From an uncultured Ruminiclostridium sp. (lineage in GTDB: Bacteria; Bacillota; Clostridia; Oscillospirales; Ruminococcaceae): a stretch of DNA of 64,000 bases. The position numbers and the translations under genes are program-made. Each line of letters begins with the position of its first letter. Position 1 is the stretch's first letter. Location: NCBI GenBank assembly GCA_910588335.1, contig CAJUQV010000001.1, positions 124,001 to 188,000 on the forward strand, given 5' to 3'. Below the pieces are notes generated by a model. That model searched no databases. It was not told where the DNA came from and worked only from the letters and a program-made list of their open reading frames with translations. Below are positions 8,848 through 18,282 of the stretch, in pieces.

Positions 8848-8965
8848 TAGGTTTTGATTTTTCTTTCGGGTTTTTGGCATTTTTTTGTTACTTTTTTCGT
8901 CTCGGCGTATTAAATGACGGTCTCAGGATAAAATAAGCAAAAGAAAAACCGAAAGGATCTTTGAA

Positions 8966-10465
8966 ATGGAGCTGAAACAACAAAACATAACCCCATCTCT
9001 TGATGAAAATATAATAAATCTCCGAACCGTTATGTCCAACAGCAGCGACCTAACGATAAAATACGCCAAAATCGGCGGTCACAGAATTTGTATTGTGTTC
9101 TGCGAGGGCATGACCAGTACCGACACAATGGCGGAGCTGATTTTTCAGCCTTTGAACACTCTTACCACCGAAATGCCCTTTGAAAGCCTTGTCCGTACCA
9201 TTGAGGACGGACTTATCATAGCGGGAGAGCAAAAACAGGCGGATACCTACTCCGACATATGTGAAAACATTATGTCCGGATTCGTGGCGATTTTGGTTGA
9301 CGGACTGGATCACGCAATAACCATCGGCGTGCAGGGGTACGCCTCACGCTCGGTGGAGCCGCCCTCCACCCACAGCAACGTGAGGAGCAGCCGCGACGGC
9401 TTTGTGGAGGTTGTAAGAACAAATGTTTCCCTTGTGCGAAGGAGAATGAAAAACACCGATCTGGTGTTTAAAATGATGACCTTGGGAGATATGTCCAATA
9501 CCGACGTATGCCTTTGCTATATTAAAAACGTAGCAGACAAAAAATTAGTTAAGGAAGTGGAAAAAAGGCTTAAACAGATTCCTTTGAACACAATCCTTGA
9601 AGGCGGATTTATTCAGCCGTTTCTGGAAAACCCCGGAAGTCAGCTTTTTTCCGAGGTAGGCGCTACCGAACGTCCCGATGTGCTCACCGCAAAGCTTCAC
9701 GAGGGCAAGGTGGGAGTGCTTATTGACGGCACGCCCTTCGCCCTTTTCGTGCCGAAACTGTTTATGGAAAATTTCTCGGTGATAGACGATTATACGGGAA
9801 GACCCGTATTTGCCGCCTTTATCCGTGTTATAAGATATATGGCGATAATATTTGCAACGGTGGTGTCGGGCTTTTACGTGGCTCTGGCTAACTTTAACCC
9901 GGAGCTTTTTCCCGAAGCGCTGCTGCTTAATCTGGCCACAAGTATTCAGGACACGCCGTACCCATTGCTGCCCGAATGCCTTTTGATTCACGTCTTTTAC
10001 GAGATAATGAGGGAAGCGGGACTCCGCATACCAACAAATATAGGACACGCCGTTTCCATAGTGGGCGGCCTTGTAATAGGCGACATCGTAGTGTCCGCAG
10101 GACTTGTGGGCGCGCCCATGGTGCTTATGGTGGCTATGTCGGCCATAACCAGCTTTGTGGTGCCCGACCTGTACGACAGCATAGCGGTGCTTCGCTTCGC
10201 TTATATAATAGTGGGAGGAATATGGGGACTTTTCGGAATAACGATACTGTCGGCCATGATCGCCATAAAGCTTTGCTCACAGGAAAACTACGGAGTGCCT
10301 CACACAGCTCCTCTTTCTCCTTTTTCCCCCAAAGCGCTCCGCGACTTTATTATAAGAAGAGGCTGGCGTAAAATGTCGGAAAAGGACTATCGGGTTCAGG
10401 ATCTTGCGGGAGTAAATGTGGGAGAAATGAACGAAGAAAACCGTATGAACTTAACACAACATTAA
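8966..10465 (+). CDS. Spore germination receptor subunit A (GerA family)
   Basis: 499 residues. A long hydrophilic N-terminal half (about 1-285) precedes a membrane half with several segments around the conserved PEALLLNLATSIQD and EIMREAGLRIP motifs of GerAA/GerKA proteins. The family forms the inner-membrane receptor that senses nutrients in dormant spores. It is the first gene of a three-gene operon; gerB begins 16 bases after the stop. Its presence is direct support for a spore-former. Expression in the forespore (sigma-G) would be expected, but I could not place a convincing sigma-G promoter in 8850-8960. Confidence 0.92.
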   Translation: MELKQQNITPSLDENIINLRTVMSNSSDLTIKYAKIGGHRICIVFCEGMTSTDTMAELIFQPLNTLTTEMPFESLVRTIEDGLIIAGEQKQADTYSDICENIMSGFVAILVDGLDHAITIGVQGYASRSVEPPSTHSNVRSSRDGFVEVVRTNVSLVRRRMKNTDLVFKMMTLGDMSNTDVCLCYIKNVADKKLVKEVEKRLKQIPLNTILEGGFIQPFLENPGSQLFSEVGATERPDVLTAKLHEGKVGVLIDGTPFALFVPKLFMENFSVIDDYTGRPVFAAFIRVIRYMAIIFATVVSGFYVALANFNPELFPEALLLNLATSIQDTPYPLLPECLLIHVFYEIMREAGLRIPTNIGHAVSIVGGLVIGDIVVSAGLVGAPMVLMVAMSAITSFVVPDLYDSIAVLRFAYIIVGGIWGLFGITILSAMIAIKLCSQENYGVPHTAPLSPFSPKALRDFIIRRGWRKMSEKDYRVQDLAGVNVGEMNEENRMNLTQH

Positions 10466-10481
10466 AACAGGAGAACAACAG

Positions 10482-11585
10482 GTGCAGTTAACATCAATAA
10501 AAAAAATAAGCTTTATACAGCTTGCGGTGCTGTTCGCGGCTTCGAGACTTTTTTCCGAGGCTATGAACTTTCCCCTGACCACCGTCCAATACGGTATGCA
10601 AAGATTTACCGTTATCCTTACCGCCTACGCCATACTGTTCGTACAGTATATTCCCCTTATTTGCCTTTCGGCGAAATATCCGGGAAAAAGCGCCGTAGGG
10701 ATAATTATAGATAAAAACAAAGTCTTGGGATGGGTTTACGCCATACTGCTTACGGTTTCGGTACTGATCGCTTCCATATCCTCCATGTGCCGAATGAAAT
10801 TTTATGCGTCCAGCACCATATTCGGGCAGGCGCCCGAATATCTGCTTATAATCCTGCCCCTTGTCGCCTGCGCCTTTGCAGTGTGGAAGGGAATACAGGC
10901 AACGGCAAGAAGCGGAGTCATCTTTGCCGCCGTGTTCGTGGGTTTTTTGATACTGATTTCAATAAGCACATGGGATATGTTCAACACAAAGTGGCTTTAC
11001 CCTAACCTGATAGATCGTAAAGACGCCTTTTGGGGAGAAGTGGCGGAACAGATAGGAAGCAACTCTGAGATAATCTATTTTTCCGTTCTGGCGGAGCATG
11101 TTTCGGAAAAATCACAGCGCACGGTATATTGGTATGTGCCTGCCGTAATGTTTATTTTAGAGCTTATGTATCTGCTTGAAATATTGCTGCTGGGACCATT
11201 TGTGGGAAGCGCCAATTTTCCTTTTTTCACCGTTTCCGCACTTTCCAATATAGTTCTGTTCCAAAGGCTTGACGGTATCGACGTGGCGGTATGGACGCTG
11301 ATGTGTATAGTAAAAATTTCACTGGCTATGCTATGCGTACGAACGGCCTTCGATCGGCTGATAGGAAAAAAAGCGGGCATTATAGCCGCTCTCGCGTGTA
11401 TAGTGATAACGGCGGCAGTGTCTATGGCTTTCGGCGGAAGTTCGGACTTTGTTATAGCGGTGACCGCCATTCTCACCTGCGGCATACCCATGCTTACCTG
11501 CGGAGTGCTTTTCCCTCTGATTGCGCTGATAATGGCAAAAATCGGCTCAAATAAAAAGAATAAAGGAGCTAAGGCGAATGTTTAG
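10482..11585 (+). CDS. Spore germination receptor subunit B (GerB permease family)
   Basis: 367 residues with about ten membrane segments, of the APC-like endospore germination permease family. The GTG start at 10482 follows AGGAG with normal spacing. The C-terminus is basic (KIGSNKKNKGAKANV). In known receptors the B subunit binds the germinant. The end overlaps the start of the third gene by eight bases, implying translational coupling. Confidence 0.9.
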   Translation: MQLTSIKKISFIQLAVLFAASRLFSEAMNFPLTTVQYGMQRFTVILTAYAILFVQYIPLICLSAKYPGKSAVGIIIDKNKVLGWVYAILLTVSVLIASISSMCRMKFYASSTIFGQAPEYLLIILPLVACAFAVWKGIQATARSGVIFAAVFVGFLILISISTWDMFNTKWLYPNLIDRKDAFWGEVAEQIGSNSEIIYFSVLAEHVSEKSQRTVYWYVPAVMFILELMYLLEILLLGPFVGSANFPFFTVSALSNIVLFQRLDGIDVAVWTLMCIVKISLAMLCVRTAFDRLIGKKAGIIAALACIVITAAVSMAFGGSSDFVIAVTAILTCGIPMLTCGVLFPLIALIMAKIGSNKKNKGAKANV

Positions 11586-12729
11586 GAAAATATCCCGAAA
11601 AATATCGGCGCTTCTGCTGTTTTCCCTTTTTTCTTTGAGCGCACTGTCAGGCTGCGTACCGCACACCGAGCTCAATGAAAAGGCGATAATACTTGCCATA
11701 GGCGTAGATTACGAAGATGAAAAATACAAGGTGATGTTTCAGTACTATAACCCTACCGGAATTGGCGGAAGAACCCTTGTTGACAACTCCCAGCCCAATG
11801 TCCTGACCTCAAAAGGGGAGGGAGACAACGTATACGCCGCCATGGAGGACGCAACCTTCCGCTGCGGGCGCGAAATGATGTTAGGCGTTACCCAGTTTAT
11901 CGTAATAGGAAAAAAAGCTGCGGAGCATTCGGTGGAAAAAGTGATGGATTTCACCAAAAGCTTCTTCCAGAGCCACCCGGATATGTTGGTGACCGTAGCG
12001 GAGGAGGAAGCGGAAAAGGTGCTGGAGGTGAAATTCAGCGAGGGTATTGTTTCCACACAGAAGCTGAAATTCCTTCTCACCAACGCGGAAAAAAGCGGAA
12101 TAGTGGCTCTCCCCAACGCTCTTGAGCTGTTCACGGCATTGCAGACTGCAAGACAAAGCTCTGCGCTGCCAAGATTAAGGCTCCTTGACAGCGGACAAAG
12201 CGACGCCTCCGAGGACGGTAAGACCCTTGAAATATCGGGAGGAGTGCTGATAAACGAGGGAAAAGCGGTGGATGAGGTTGACATTGAAGTGATGTCGGGT
12301 CTCCAGATACTGTGCTGCAAAACCGAAACGGGAACCGTGACGGTAGATTACAAAGACGAAAAGATATCGGTAGGGCTTGTGAATATTAAAACTAAAATAA
12401 AACCCTCCTTTGAAAACGATCAGTTGGTGCTTACCGTTGATCTTCGTTCAGGCGGCCGTTTTCTTTCCACTCCCAAAGGCAAGTATGAGGACGAAAACGA
12501 CGAGTTGGAAAAACTCTGCGGCGATGCGGTAATAAAAAGAATGGAGTCCGCCGTAAAGCAGACGGTTTTTAAATACGGAGCCGATCCCTTTTTGCTTGAA
12601 AAAACGATAAGACATTACGATTACGGTCTTTGGAAAAAGGTTGAGGAAAATTTCGGCGAGTATCTGAAAAACGCCAAGTTCAAGTTTAGTTCCCATATAG
12701 AAATCGACAAACTGATTTTAAGCGAATAA
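11578..12729 (+). CDS. Spore germination lipoprotein (Ger(x)C family)
   Basis: 383 residues. The signal peptide has a lipobox LSGC at about residues 23-26, followed by the Ger(x)C signature NEKAIILAIGVDYED. The mature protein is the lipid-anchored C subunit of the germinant receptor on the outer face of the inner spore membrane. It completes the standard A-B-C receptor gene order, with no sign of truncation. Confidence 0.9.
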   Translation: MFRKISRKISALLLFSLFSLSALSGCVPHTELNEKAIILAIGVDYEDEKYKVMFQYYNPTGIGGRTLVDNSQPNVLTSKGEGDNVYAAMEDATFRCGREMMLGVTQFIVIGKKAAEHSVEKVMDFTKSFFQSHPDMLVTVAEEEAEKVLEVKFSEGIVSTQKLKFLLTNAEKSGIVALPNALELFTALQTARQSSALPRLRLLDSGQSDASEDGKTLEISGGVLINEGKAVDEVDIEVMSGLQILCCKTETGTVTVDYKDEKISVGLVNIKTKIKPSFENDQLVLTVDLRSGGRFLSTPKGKYEDENDELEKLCGDAVIKRMESAVKQTVFKYGADPFLLEKTIRHYDYGLWKKVEENFGEYLKNAKFKFSSHIEIDKLILSE

Positions 12730-12765
12730 TCGGCTATCCACAGCGGGTTTTATAGGGGTTGTAAA

Positions 12766-13020
12766 AAAACTGTCAATTCTTTTTACGATACAAAAAGAAA
12801 GCAGGATTTCCAAGGGGACAAATCCATTTGGTCGCCCTCCGCAGAGGGTGAAACTCTCCACGCCGAAGGAGCAATAAGCGGTTTTGCGAAGCAAAATTTC
12901 AGACGGAGTTCGAAAAGCGTTTGCGTCTGAGACCGGAGCGGAGCGCCAATCTCTTAAGCGCCTCCGAAAGGGGTGAATTGAAAAACAGTCCGGCGGATTG
13001 TTTTTCAAGAGGGGAAGCCC
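12766..13020. repeat. Compact block of hairpins, non-coding
   Basis: This gap holds a chain of local inverted repeats: GGGTGAAACTCT-type pairs, TTTTGCGAAGCAAAA, GGAGCGGAGCGCC, and a stem TTGAAAAACAGTCC with GGATTGTTTTTCAA. Reading frames cross it (a 96-codon frame on the minus strand), but with no ribosome site and arginine/serine-rich nonsense. It is probably a mobile or repetitive non-coding element. I see no second copy in this window. Confidence 0.5.
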
Positions 13021-13041
13021 TGCAAAGACGGGTGCTCATAA

Positions 13042-13096
13042 AGAAGTTTTCGCCATAGCACTTTTGACTGAAAATCATAAGTGCTATGGCGCTTCT
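13042..13096. terminator. Strong hairpin CGCCATAGCACTT/AAGTGCTATGGCG
   Basis: A 13-base perfect stem is flanked by AGAAG/CTTCT. It has only a weak T tract after it, so it could be a terminator for the germination operon or a stand-alone palindrome. Confidence 0.4.
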
Positions 13097-13132
13097 ATTG
13101 ACAATGTAACTGCTTTGATGTATAATTATTAT

Positions 13133-13249
13133 TAATACTGTTAACGAATTATAAATTGGAAAAATGGTTTTTAATTGGTTAACAGCGCTTCGGGTGTATA
13201 ACCATTTTGACTATGATTTTATCCTATGTCAAAATGGTTATTAGTATAA
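13133..13249. repeat. Paired-hairpin element, family A copy 2 (decayed)
   Basis: Same layout as 330-450 with linker GCGCTTCGGGTGTA. The left arm of the first hairpin has drifted (GTTAACGAATTATAAA), so pairing is imperfect, while the second hairpin is nearly intact. It ends TTAGTATAA 21 bases before the ribosome site of the next gene. Confidence 0.8.
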
Positions 13250-13278
13250 GATACATCTGAACTTAAAAGGAGAATGTC

Positions 13279-13686
13279 ATGAAAAAGAAATATATCATCC
13301 TCATCAGTTTTATTCTCGTTGCGGTAGTAGGGATTATCGGATTTTATCTGCTGACCCGGGCTACAATATTAGGTAATATGAGCAATGAGTATTCAAAGCA
13401 GGTCACAACAACATCTGACATTTCCTTTGCAGGAGAAGCAGGCAATAGGATAAAGTTTGTTTTTGAATCGGATGTTATTAGCGGAAATTTGGACATGACC
13501 TTGTACGATTCAGATGGTATTGCTGTTTATACCTTGGATAATGCAAAAGAGTTGGTGACTTATTTTATACTTGAACGTTCCACCACATATACATTGGTCG
13601 CTAAGTGCAATGACTTTGCCGGAACGTATAAAATCTCTGTTTATTTAGACAAAATAAACACATCGACAGATTCCAGTTTATTGTAG
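13279..13686 (+). CDS. Small secreted or membrane-anchored protein of unknown function
   Basis: 135 residues with an N-terminal membrane anchor or uncleaved signal (residues 5-27, basic KKK start). The remainder is predicted beta-rich (ISGNLDMTLYDSDGIAVYTL, YTLVAKCNDFAGTYKISVYL). This pattern resembles small bacterial pre-peptidase C-terminal or jelly-roll domains, but I cannot name a family. ATG at 13279 follows AAAAGGAGA. Codon use is AT-richer than in neighbouring genes, and it stands alone between repeat-filled gaps, which may indicate recent acquisition (inference). Confidence 0.7.
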   Translation: MKKKYIILISFILVAVVGIIGFYLLTRATILGNMSNEYSKQVTTTSDISFAGEAGNRIKFVFESDVISGNLDMTLYDSDGIAVYTLDNAKELVTYFILERSTTYTLVAKCNDFAGTYKISVYLDKINTSTDSSLL

Positions 13687-13780
13687 CCTAAACAACAAGC
13701 TCGGATTCATTGCGATCGACTACCGCATTGTCTCCCTAATTTTATTGTAGCAAAGGAGTTTGGGAGTTTATCATGCAAAT

Positions 13781-13870
13781 ATGGATAATTATTGTGGAGT
13801 AAGATATCAAGCATATACTTGGAGCAATTTTGAAAAAGACTTTCCATATCTTTATAGCTATTCCTTTTAA
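13781..13870 (+). pseudogene. Possible 29-codon gene remnant
   Basis: A short frame starting MDNYCGVRYQAYTWSNF has coding-like aromatic-rich composition but no convincing ribosome site and no recognised family. It may be the fragment of a lost gene. The rest of 13687-14275 holds inverted repeats (AGTAAATTAAGT-type arms at 13921-13990) and no other gene. Confidence 0.2.
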
Positions 13871-14091
13871 TTATTCCAATAATATAAACCTGTCCTTAAA
13901 AAAACAGGTTGCAGATTTTTAAGTAAATTAAGTTGAGTGCAAGATAAAAATCCAGCAGAATAAATTGCGCACTTAAATTAATTTTACTCAATCATTGAAA
14001 TTTTTAATCTAAACGTTTATACAATATTTTGTGAAGACAAGATATAACTTTTACACAAATAGGATCAAACAATCTGCATTGTTTATTGCGG

Positions 14092-14131
14092 AAATCCGTC
14101 CTTAGGAATTTTAAAATTGGGACGGATTTTT
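14092..14131 (+). terminator. Intrinsic terminator-like hairpin
   Basis: AAATCCGTCC pairs with GGGACGGATTT and is followed by TTTTT. It points along the + strand, although the nearest intact + gene ends 400 bases upstream. Confidence 0.45.
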
Positions 14132-14142
14132 CGCATTATACT

Positions 14143-14250
14143 TATACCAATTTTTAATTAAATTGCAGACTTGATTAAAGATTGCACCCAATCACTAATC
14201 TTTGGTTATCTAAATTATTTGTCTATAACTTGACCAAAAATTAGTATTAA
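14143..14250. repeat. Family B two-hairpin element
   Basis: Ends TATACCAAT and TTAGTATTA. The inner arms TTAATTAAATTGCAGACTTGATTAA and CTTTGGTTA...TGACCAAAA are joined by linker ATTGCACCCAATCACTAAT. It lies 26 bases upstream of the next gene. Confidence 0.75.
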
Positions 14251-14275
14251 TTTTTTTTGAAAAGGATGACGAATA

Positions 14276-15199
14276 ATGAAAAAACACAAAAAAATAATAT
14301 TAGCTTTGACAGCTTTTATGACGGCCGCTTTGTTTTCCTCCGCCTGCACAAGCGGGAACAACGAAACAGGTTATCCGATAATCGGATCCGTGCAAGAGGA
14401 TAAAATCCCGTCGGAGCCGAACCTTTACGACGAAACCGTCTCGATAAACGAAAAATCGGAAGAGCTTAAGGCTTCAATACCAATATTTTGGTTTACGGGA
14501 GCGGCAGGAGAATTGCTCTCCGTAGAATCGGCAATAAATGTTTGGAATATCTTCTCCCCGCCTCTGAATCCGGACAAAAGCTTTGGATTGCAGTTCGACC
14601 ACGCTTATTTTACATATACCAAACCATTCTATCAAAGAGATATCTTTACCGCCGAAAGCTTATATGACCAGAATCTCAGCCTTGATACTCCGGAAATGTT
14701 GGATAAATACAATCTTTATCTTAAAAACAAAGCCGTTACTTATACGGTAAACAGGGGAGACAAATTGGAAAATGGGCTTATCTGTACCGGAGCGTTAACG
14801 CTTTATATATATTCCGAAGATAAAACACCCACGATAAGCTATTCGAAAGCGGTATTCTCCGGAGAGCTTACACTAACGGGAACCGTCTGCTGCCTGACCG
14901 AAGACGCTCCTTATTATGAAAAAGGCTCTGTTATATTCACCGCGGATTCCGACAACGGAAAAGTTCCCTGCGAATACAACCCGGTTACGTATAAGGTTGA
15001 ATTGGGCACGACGCCGTTTTTCAACGAAAGGTTTATCCTCGGAAATGTATCCGATTTGTCTCCGCAGCAAGCGGAATTAATAAAAAATAACGAATATACC
15101 GATGTGGAAGTTACAATAAAAAATATTTGCCTTTATCACGGAAATAACGGAATACCGTCTTCAAGCACCGCGGAAATTACGGATATTAAGGTAATTTGA
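14276..15199 (+). CDS. Lipoprotein of unknown function
   Basis: 307 residues with a type II signal peptide (KKHKK start, hydrophobic core, lipobox FSSAC at about 20-24). The mature part is mixed alpha/beta with no motif I recognise. It should be lipid-anchored on the outer membrane face. AAAGGA lies ten bases before the ATG. It precedes the GH16 gene on the same strand by 145 bases and might be co-transcribed with it (inference). Confidence 0.75.
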   Translation: MKKHKKIILALTAFMTAALFSSACTSGNNETGYPIIGSVQEDKIPSEPNLYDETVSINEKSEELKASIPIFWFTGAAGELLSVESAINVWNIFSPPLNPDKSFGLQFDHAYFTYTKPFYQRDIFTAESLYDQNLSLDTPEMLDKYNLYLKNKAVTYTVNRGDKLENGLICTGALTLYIYSEDKTPTISYSKAVFSGELTLTGTVCCLTEDAPYYEKGSVIFTADSDNGKVPCEYNPVTYKVELGTTPFFNERFILGNVSDLSPQQAELIKNNEYTDVEVTIKNICLYHGNNGIPSSSTAEITDIKVI

Positions 15200-15344
15200 G
15201 AAATTTACCTGACCTTATACTTTAAAGACAAAAAAATGATATAGAGATTATAAAATTAACAGCAGGCTTTTATTTCATGGGTATAATATAATCAACATGC
15301 CCGTTGGTGCATAAGTAATTTTTAATTTTAATCGGAGGATTGTT

Positions 15345-16091
15345 ATGAAACACCGAATTACCGTGCTGCTGTTGATAATGTCAATGCTTTTGTTAACGCT
15401 TACGTCCTGCGGCGCCTCACCGGATGACCCGGAAAACAAATACGATATGTATGTTGATTTTACGAAGGGCGAATCGGAGTTTTTTGAATGCTCCGACGGC
15501 TGGGGCAATGGGAGTATGTTCAACTGCACTTGGCGTAAAAACAATGTCACATTCAACGACGGCAAAATGCAGCTTATCATTGATTTTGACGGAAATCCCG
15601 AATACGGATCCTACTCCGGAGGCGAGTACCGCTCGAAAGACTTCTACGGCTACGGAAGATATGAAACGTCCCTTAAAGCGATAAAAAACGACGGTGTTGT
15701 CTCCTCTTTTTTCACCTATACGGGACCTTCCGACAACAATCCTTGGGACGAAATAGATATTGAGATTCTCGGAAAGGACACCGAAAAAGTTCAGTTCAAT
15801 TATTTCACGGACGGCAAGGGCAATCACGAATATCTTCACGAGCTGGGATTTGATGCCTCTGAGGATTTTCATACTTATGCCTTTGAATGGCATAAAGATA
15901 AGATCATATGGTTTGTCGACGGAGTTGAGGTGTATTCCGTGGAGGAAAGTATACCCGTTACGGAAGGTAAAATTATGATGAACGTATGGAACGGGATAGG
16001 CGTGGACAGTTGGCTCAACGCTTTTGACAACAGTAAATTGCCTTTGACCGCGGAATATCAGTGGATAGCGTTTACCGCTTTTGACGAGTAA
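15345..16091 (+). CDS. GH16 beta-glucanase (lichenase-like) lipoprotein
   Basis: 248 residues. The lipobox LTSC is at about 23-26, then a single GH16 jelly-roll domain. The catalytic motif is DEIDIEILG (about residues 136-144), in which the first Glu is the nucleophile and the last the acid/base. Upstream YSGGEYRSKDFYGYGRYE and downstream HTYAFEWHKDKIIWFVDG are typical of bacterial licheninases that cut mixed-linkage beta-1,3-1,4-glucan. Length matches a stand-alone lichenase with no carbohydrate-binding module. ATG follows GGAGGATTGTT. Confidence 0.9.
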   Translation: MKHRITVLLLIMSMLLLTLTSCGASPDDPENKYDMYVDFTKGESEFFECSDGWGNGSMFNCTWRKNNVTFNDGKMQLIIDFDGNPEYGSYSGGEYRSKDFYGYGRYETSLKAIKNDGVVSSFFTYTGPSDNNPWDEIDIEILGKDTEKVQFNYFTDGKGNHEYLHELGFDASEDFHTYAFEWHKDKIIWFVDGVEVYSVEESIPVTEGKIMMNVWNGIGVDSWLNAFDNSKLPLTAEYQWIAFTAFDE

Positions 16092-16109
16092 AAATTTATA
16101 ATTTAAAAA

Positions 16110-16150
16110 AATCCGAGGGACGTCTTACAGGATAAGGTGTCCCTCGGATT
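16110..16150. terminator. Hairpin after the GH16 gene
   Basis: AATCCGAGGGAC pairs with GTCCCTCGGATT. There is an A run on its left but no T run on its right, so it would stop minus-strand transcription better than the GH16 transcript. Its role is uncertain. Confidence 0.4.
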
Positions 16151-16376
16151 GTCGAAAATCCGCGCGGCATTATTATGCGGACAGGTTATTATATTCGGAT
16201 TTTTTCTTTTTTCCTCAATAATATTGACTTTTTTACAATTTTGTGGTATATTTAACTTATATGTCGACGCCCTGAGCGCGTATATATTATTAAGGAACAT
16301 TTTAACAATTCTTACAATATAAAAACTCAATACATTTCCAAAAAACCTTTAAAAAATCGTAAAAGGAGAACCTTAA

Positions 16377-18056
16377 GTGAAATTTTTGAAAAAAGCCGCC
16401 TGTTTTGCGGCCGCCACAGCAATGGCGGCAAGTACGCTGTGCGTTAACGCTTACTCCGCTGACGCGTCACAAACAAACGAATCGGCTGTTTTGCTTGCGG
16501 CAAGCGAACCTAATCTTTATAATGTTTATATGGAAACCGACCCCTCGGTTCCCGAAGCGGGAAAGGAATTGACCCTGAATGTAATCGTAACTCCGCTCAG
16601 GCAAACAAAAATCGGCAAGCTGAATTTTGAAATCGGATTCGATACTGGAAATTACAGTTATGTTCCGGACGACAGCAACAAACTGCTGATTGACGATTCA
16701 AGGGCATCAAGCGGCTACATATTATTCAGTCTGAGCAGCGACCTTGACATAATAAAAGGCACCGTGCTGTCACTTAAATTCAAGGTAACAAATCCGACGG
16801 GTGAATTTTATTTCAGCGACGGAAAAGGCGATAAAATTGTTTTGGACGGAAACGGCACCGATATTTCCGACCGCGGACGTTGGACCGGCATCAAGTGGGA
16901 TCAGTGCAAGCATGAAAAATACGAACAAAAAGTAACCAAAGCGCCTACCTGTACCGAGACCGGTATAATGAGCTATATTTGCTCAAGCTGCCGCGTAAGC
17001 TTCAACTCCGCCGAAATACCGGCTACGGGACACGATTGGGACAGAACGAAAGCGGTATACACCCAGTCCCCCTCCTGCACCGCCTCCGGTTCGATGTCAA
17101 TTCCCTGTAAAAACAAAGACTGTAAAGATACTTTAAAGGAAACAGTACCCGCATTGGGACATGATTATGGCGCTTGGACGGTTACAAGACCCGCCACGGA
17201 TACCCAGAAAGGACAAGAAACCCGCGAATGTAAGCGCTGCAACGCGAAGGAAACGAGAGACACTAACTCTTCCGTCTTGGTTCCTCCCACAACCTCCTCG
17301 CCGCAGGTTTCAATATTGCCCACCGTTCTCTTTGACGAAAAAACGGGCGTAAGGCTCGATTTTAAAGCGGGAGCGGTTGCGGCCAACACCGAACTCGTTG
17401 TTAAAAACCTCGGACAGACCACCAATTCGGTTACATATGACATAAGCCTTGTACGAAACGGTAAGACGGTACAGCCTTCCGACACGCTTTATATTGCAAT
17501 AGACCTTCCCTCGGAAGTAAAGGGAAACAGCTTTTACGTATACCGCCACAACAGCGACGGAAGCTACACCGATATGCTCGCTTCCTATTCAAGCGGAAAC
17601 GGATTCAGCAGGGTAAGCTTCAAAACGGGACATCTCAGCGAATATTTGGTTACCACGGAAAGACGAACCGATGTGAATAACGCGCCCGCTACCAATACTT
17701 CCGATTCTACCGCGGTAACTGTGCCCCCGATATCAACCACTACCCCCGCTATTTCAAGCGGAGATTTCGTATTTGAATTTGAAGACAGTAACACAAGTAC
17801 AAGCGATATTACCTCCGTTACTCCTCCTTCTTCCAACACTACCGCGCCGCCCCCCTCTAATACTACGCCCCCTCCCGACGTGGTAATCGGCACCGACGGC
17901 ACTTCGGGAAACACTGCTAATACAGGTCATACCGGTACTACCGGCGGCAGCAGTTCCGATAAATCGGAGGATGATAATGTACCCACAGGTATTCTGGCGT
18001 TATCCGTTCCTTTGATTGCGGCAGCGATAGGCATATTTGTTGCCAAAAAGAGATAA
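16377..18056 (+). CDS. Secreted cohesin-like surface protein with C-terminal anchor
   Basis: 559 residues. A signal peptide (about 1-28) is followed by a beta-rich cohesin/CBM-like domain (about 45-175; AGKELTLNVIVTPL). Next come three cysteine-paired repeats of the KAPTCTETGIMSYICSSC kind (about 180-300), a beta domain ending at about residue 435, a Thr/Pro/Ser-rich spacer, and the end DNVPTG-ILALSVPLIAAAIGIFV-AKKR. The GTG start at 16377 has AAAAGGAGA upstream. Such proteins in fibre-degrading Ruminococcaceae display or tether polysaccharide-binding domains. True cohesin identity is uncertain. The C-terminal motif is shared with two other proteins here (20486-21079, 30629-31216). Confidence 0.7.
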   Translation: MKFLKKAACFAAATAMAASTLCVNAYSADASQTNESAVLLAASEPNLYNVYMETDPSVPEAGKELTLNVIVTPLRQTKIGKLNFEIGFDTGNYSYVPDDSNKLLIDDSRASSGYILFSLSSDLDIIKGTVLSLKFKVTNPTGEFYFSDGKGDKIVLDGNGTDISDRGRWTGIKWDQCKHEKYEQKVTKAPTCTETGIMSYICSSCRVSFNSAEIPATGHDWDRTKAVYTQSPSCTASGSMSIPCKNKDCKDTLKETVPALGHDYGAWTVTRPATDTQKGQETRECKRCNAKETRDTNSSVLVPPTTSSPQVSILPTVLFDEKTGVRLDFKAGAVAANTELVVKNLGQTTNSVTYDISLVRNGKTVQPSDTLYIAIDLPSEVKGNSFYVYRHNSDGSYTDMLASYSSGNGFSRVSFKTGHLSEYLVTTERRTDVNNAPATNTSDSTAVTVPPISTTTPAISSGDFVFEFEDSNTSTSDITSVTPPSSNTTAPPPSNTTPPPDVVIGTDGTSGNTANTGHTGTTGGSSSDKSEDDNVPTGILALSVPLIAAAIGIFVAKKR

Positions 18057-18070
18057 GGAAAAAAGGTATA

Positions 18071-18106
18071 AAAAAATCGGCGATATTCGCCGATTTTTTT
18101 GTTTTT
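18071..18106 (+). terminator. Intrinsic terminator
   Basis: AATCGGCGA/TCGCCGATT stem followed by seven T residues, immediately after the surface-protein gene. It runs into a family B element. Confidence 0.85.
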
Positions 18107-18282
18107 ATACCAATCTTTAACCAAGTTGCAGACCTGATTTAAAGATTGCACCCTAAGCACTAATCTTTGATCATTCGTATTATTTCTCTATACCTTATAC
18201 TGTTTGCATATCATACTATAGACGAAATGAAAATTTGGAATGATTTGCAAAAGTGCTTTGGGTGTAATTGAAAATTAGTATT
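18106..18282. repeat. Family B element, long composite copy
   Basis: Ends TATACCAATC and TTAGTATTA. The first hairpin is CTTTAACCAAG/CTGATTTAAAG, the linker is ATTGCACCCTAAGCACTAATC, and the second part is disrupted. A second linker-like GTGCTTTGGGTGTAAT sits near the right end, suggesting two overlapping copies. The terminal TTA doubles as the complement of the TAA stop of the GH5 gene at 18281. Confidence 0.75.

Noticed and set aside
12718..13008. 96-codon open frame on the minus strand
   Set aside because: Lies in the hairpin block, lacks a start signal, and reads as Arg/Ser-rich nonsense; better explained as repetitive non-coding DNA.
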